NCBI GenBank assembly: GCA_025201365.1
Contig: JAIXMF010000253.1
Coordinates: 1-20,388 of the forward strand
DNA: 20,388 bases
Reading direction: 5' to 3'
Source: Syncephalis plumigaleata
Lineage: Eukaryota > Zoopagomycota > Zoopagomycetes > Zoopagales > Piptocephalidaceae
Shown: positions 16,701 to 20,388 of the stretch, piece after piece
Numbering within the stretch: position 1 is the stretch's first letter
Layout of the letters: every line of letters starts with the position of its first letter
The notes under the pieces: generated by a model
Database searches by the model: none
What the model was told of the DNA's origin: nothing
What the model saw: the letters and a program-made list of their open reading frames with translations, nothing else
Translations under genes and position numbers: made by a program

Positions 16701-19700
16701 CTACAGTGTTGGTAATCGATCATCGTAAAACTATATAATGAGCCATATTAATATTCATCGTCATCTATTATATACACTATTCTAATTGTAACTTACCTCA
16801 TTCATTAATGCAAATACATTGCCATCTTCATTGGACTTGACATCATCATCATCAGCTTCATTGTCATTGGCATCTTCATCATTGTTGTTGTCATTTCCAT
16901 TCAATGTGGCAGTAGTATGATAGGCTGTCGTCTGAGTAATCGTAGTTATCGCAGTAGTACTTGATATGTTATGTTCTATATTCTCCATTGTATTCTGTAC
17001 AGTCATCGCTGTACTTGTACTTGCTATACCACCATTCTCTGTAATATCATCACTGTCATCATTATCATTACCATTATCCTTATGATACTGCTCATCTTCT
17101 GAGGGTGGCCACTGTGAATCACGCATCATTGTTGCCTTCATTGCGGATAGATCTGCCAATGTGGCATCAATATTACGCTGTTGCACGTCGTTCTCCTCTA
17201 AAGTTGGACGAATATTAAATGCAGCCGTCATATGTAGTGGATGATGTTCAATATCATCACTAGTGGCGATTGTTGAACGATAGGCAGCACCACTATGACT
17301 AATACTATGTTGTGGTTGTTGTTGTCCTTGTTGACTCATAGTGTCATCTTCTTGTTGATGTGAAGAAGTATATGGCAATGGAGGTAATGAACCAAGTGTA
17401 TTGGTAGTAGGGCCATATAAACTAATACTATTGCTGTTGTTGTTGTTGTTATCACTTGATAGACCTGTTACTTCATTGTTCATCGGTGACAATGTCGTTT
17501 CCTCCAACATCGAATCATTTAGTGATTCTGCAGAGAATGTACGTTGATGCATCAGTGGATGAGTGCGATTACGTGGTGATTGATTCATCATTCGAGTGTT
17601 GTTAGACATGTCCTCTCCACGAGCAGTAGTGCCACTAGTAGATCGACGTACTCTTGACTGTTCATTTGTCATACCACCGCCTCCTCCACCATTGCCTTGT
17701 AATCGTGTCAAGTAGAGTGACCCGGCCATATCTTCAGGTTCCCAATCGGGATTATTGGCCTTGAAATTGATAAACGACTTTTCCATCTTGCCCTCCTTCG
17801 AGATGTAGTGCTCATTGATTGCCTCAGAGGGTGCGCCATACTATTTCATACTAGTTAATAACTGGCTGCAATAAGGGTCAATCTAGCAGTAATACTTACC
17901 CGAATATTACCATGGCGTTTAAAGTCAAACAGGGCAAAACTGCATATATAACCGACACCATCTACGTGTACGGTAAATTCGCGGAAGAAATCGATTATCT
18001 GTGAACTACATCCGGGTAAGGAGAACCATAGAATGAATGGCGTGAATATAACGGCAATCAATTCCTGCAATAGTATAGTGACTTTAAGATCAAATAACTC
18101 GCAGAATTGTCGTCGTATCTCGTCGGTGTGCAATCGATTACGCCATTCACTGGGTAGATAATGTGTCTCGGCCACTACCGCGCGTAGTGTCTTCTCTGGT
18201 TCAAATACTATATTCTCATCGGGAATAGCACCACGAGCAACAGCGAATATCGTACCGAATAGACCGAGATAGAATGCCACTGATCGATCCGATGTAATGT
18301 AGAAACTTATGAGAAGTTCCTGATCAAGAATGGTCAGTAGGAATAGCACGAGTGCAAAGGAACCAGCGATAAACGATATGAATCTATTATCATCAAGTGA
18401 GTGATATGTATATATATATATATATACATCAAGTGTATCACTTACCGTGCTAGATGTGCGGTATTCTGACGTGGGAACTGGTCCACATAACGATTGGCAT
18501 CTTCAAGACTACGATCGAGTCGTTTTTGGAATAAATGAGGAAGCTCATCAAATTCACGGAACTTCCATCGAGCAAACCTGGTGTATTGTCGTGAACTAAT
18601 GGCACTAGGATACTTGTGGTATTCCTAAATAAATGACCAATATTGTAGAAGTAATAGCATGAGTATCTACATATTATATGTCTCATTGAATGCTATCACT
18701 ACTTACTGCCAAATAGCGGAAGAATAGCATTAGTAGTAAGTATACAAATATAAATGGAGCACATATGAAGTTAATAAATCCCATAGTAATGAATCTACGA
18801 CGTAATCTGAATGAATGAAACACACACATACACACACAATCAGTGGTTAATCATCATGAATAGTGCTATGCTACACCAATGACTTACCCTTCAATTAGCA
18901 TATGACGTTGAGAGTCACGTAGGAATGCCTTCTTTACTTGTCCATTCTCGTCGAATGCATAATTAATAAGACATAATTGTAGATTCCATTCTACGGTACG
19001 GGTTAGCAATGGTCCACCTAGCATGGGCATGTAGCGTAATGGTGCCGGTACGGTCAGATCCAAGAGATCCTTGTTAATCAAGGCAATCATGTAATTCTCC
19101 TTGCGTAATATGCGATTACATATATCATGCGCATTAATACGTAATGACGGATGAGCATTCAAGATCGATGGTGTTGTCTCGCGTAATTTAATGATTCGCG
19201 ATACCACCAGATTCCAATCCACTGTTTGCATATCACACTATTCCGCTTATTAGTAAGCTACATATTATATATATATATATATATATGATAAAGTGATAAT
19301 AGTAACAACTTACATCGGGTATCTCCAATAAAAATGTGTAAAAGTTGTACATTTCCACGAGTTTCCGTACATCATATACGAAGACAACAAGTTTCCAACT
19401 CCAATAGAGCCAGGCTGCTACCACGAAGAACTTTAACCAGCCAGACATACTATACATGCGAGTGAGTAAGTGTTAATCATTGACTCTTGCTGTCTCTATT
19501 TAATAGCTTCATTAGTGACTTACTGACTACTACAACTATCATACAATGCATCGCTAAGCGATTTACTTGTACGTATTTTGGTATAGTCAACGCATCCCAC
19601 AAGGAATGTGGTGAATGCAATGATAAATGCCAACATCCTAGATATTGCATAGATATGCATATGCATCATCATTAATAATTAACAAAAAGCAAAAGAAGGA

Positions 19701-20383
19701 ACACTTACAGTAAACTTAGAAATCGATTAAGTAGAATACAGTAAACCCCTTTACCCTGATAATAGTAGTACACCTAATGTGGAGATATGTCAATTAGACT
19801 AGACTGACTACCAATGGATACTACACTACTATTCACTTACCCGAGTGAAGAATGTATCCAGATTATCAACGTTGGTCCACTCATAAATGGCACGTTCTCG
19901 ACTAGATACACGAGATCGCCAATTACGCAGTCCACTGCCTAATCGACCGCCAGTATCGCCATTTAGAATACCACGTCCGGGGAACGAGTTCTCCTCGTGA
20001 GATGCCACTCGCTGATATGGTTGATCACCGAAACGTAGTCGACGTCGTTCACTAGTTGATGAAGGCTGTTGCTCACCGTAATTATTGGCATTGTTGCTGT
20101 TGCTGTTGCTGTCTTCACGTATTGGATTCATTTCTAACATTAATGAAGCAGGTGCTTCCGAATCATCTATGAATTCTTCATAAGAATGCATACGTCCTTG
20201 GGCAGCATTAGCACTTGCACGATCACTGGCATACACTGAATCGGCCGGATTAGCCGTCATTGTTCTACGAGCTTGCTGTTGTCGATAAGCAGCACGAAAT
20301 GGATAGTCATCAACAAAAGCATAGTAGGGTGCATCTGCTCCTCCTCCTCCTGCTGCTGCTGTATTACCTAAAGGATCACCCAT
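16701..20383 (-). CDS. ATG9: Autophagy scramblase Atg9
   Basis: Multispanning lipid scramblase on Golgi-derived vesicles that seeds autophagosome membranes. Ten exons: 20383-19841, 19773-19709, 19637-19524, 19449-19314, 19237-18888, 18806-18707, 18624-18446, 18383-17900, 17840-16797, 16730-16701; 1014 residues, every junction in phase. After a ~165-residue disordered N-terminus comes the core: [129 protein letters not shown], and [21 protein letters not shown] ~330-residue Asn/Ser/Asp-rich tail follows, as in fungal Atg9. The last exon codes for only nine residues (FYDDRLPTL); without that splice the frame ends three residues after the donor. Introns are 59 to 82 nt, two with (TA)n runs. Confidence 0.93.
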
Positions 20384-20388
20384 GGTAA

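Overview
The window is from a compact, intron-rich fungal nuclear genome. Genes carry many short introns (about 42 to 109 nt) with GTAAGT-like donors and TACTAAY-like branch sites. Intergenic DNA is AT-rich, and microsatellites occur in both genes and spacers. The genes are fungal in kind (Swp1-type OST subunit, Rua1_C-domain regulator, YNL010W-type phosphatase, Atg9), but a gamma-secretase subunit (PEN-2) is also present. Dikaryotic yeasts lack PEN-2, so I infer an early-diverging fungus of Zoopagomycota or Mucoromycota type. No species can be named from sequence alone.

Layout. 1-593 (-): 5' part of the exosome gene RRP41, head-to-head with RPC53 (768-2546, +; RNA polymerase III subunit RPC4). 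Tail-to-tail with RPC53 is a probable small unrecognised gene (3019-2561, -). A 5'-truncated LINE copy (3021-3592) has landed one base upstream of that gene's start codon, flanked by a perfect 17-bp target duplication. A tRNA-Val(AAC) gene follows (3690-3763), then a solo LTR (3841-4373) with a 5-bp target duplication, so a LINE and an LTR element flank one tRNA gene at about 80 bp on each side. Next come a Rua1_C-domain regulator (6541-4742, -), divergent from a HAD polyol phosphatase (6793-7842, +); PEN-2 (8382-8080, -), divergent from a TACO1/YebC protein (8664-10007, +); and a C2H2 zinc-finger protein (10564-12297, +). A 1.56-kb gap follows, holding a GC-raised island that may be an undescribed gene. 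Then come an orphan seven-helix membrane protein (13860-14868, +), the Swp1/ribophorin II homologue (15317-16527, +), and an apparently complete ATG9 (20383-16701, -).

Most of these are housekeeping genes without shared pathway logic. The one suggestive pairing is RRP41 and RPC53, RNA decay and Pol III transcription, on a 174-bp divergent promoter. All exon boundaries were read by eye from splice signals, reading-frame continuity and family conservation; they are predictions. I see no CRISPR array, rRNA, defence system or biosynthetic cluster. The most novel material is the retroelement-flanked tRNA locus, the small gene beside it, and the island at 12838-13430.
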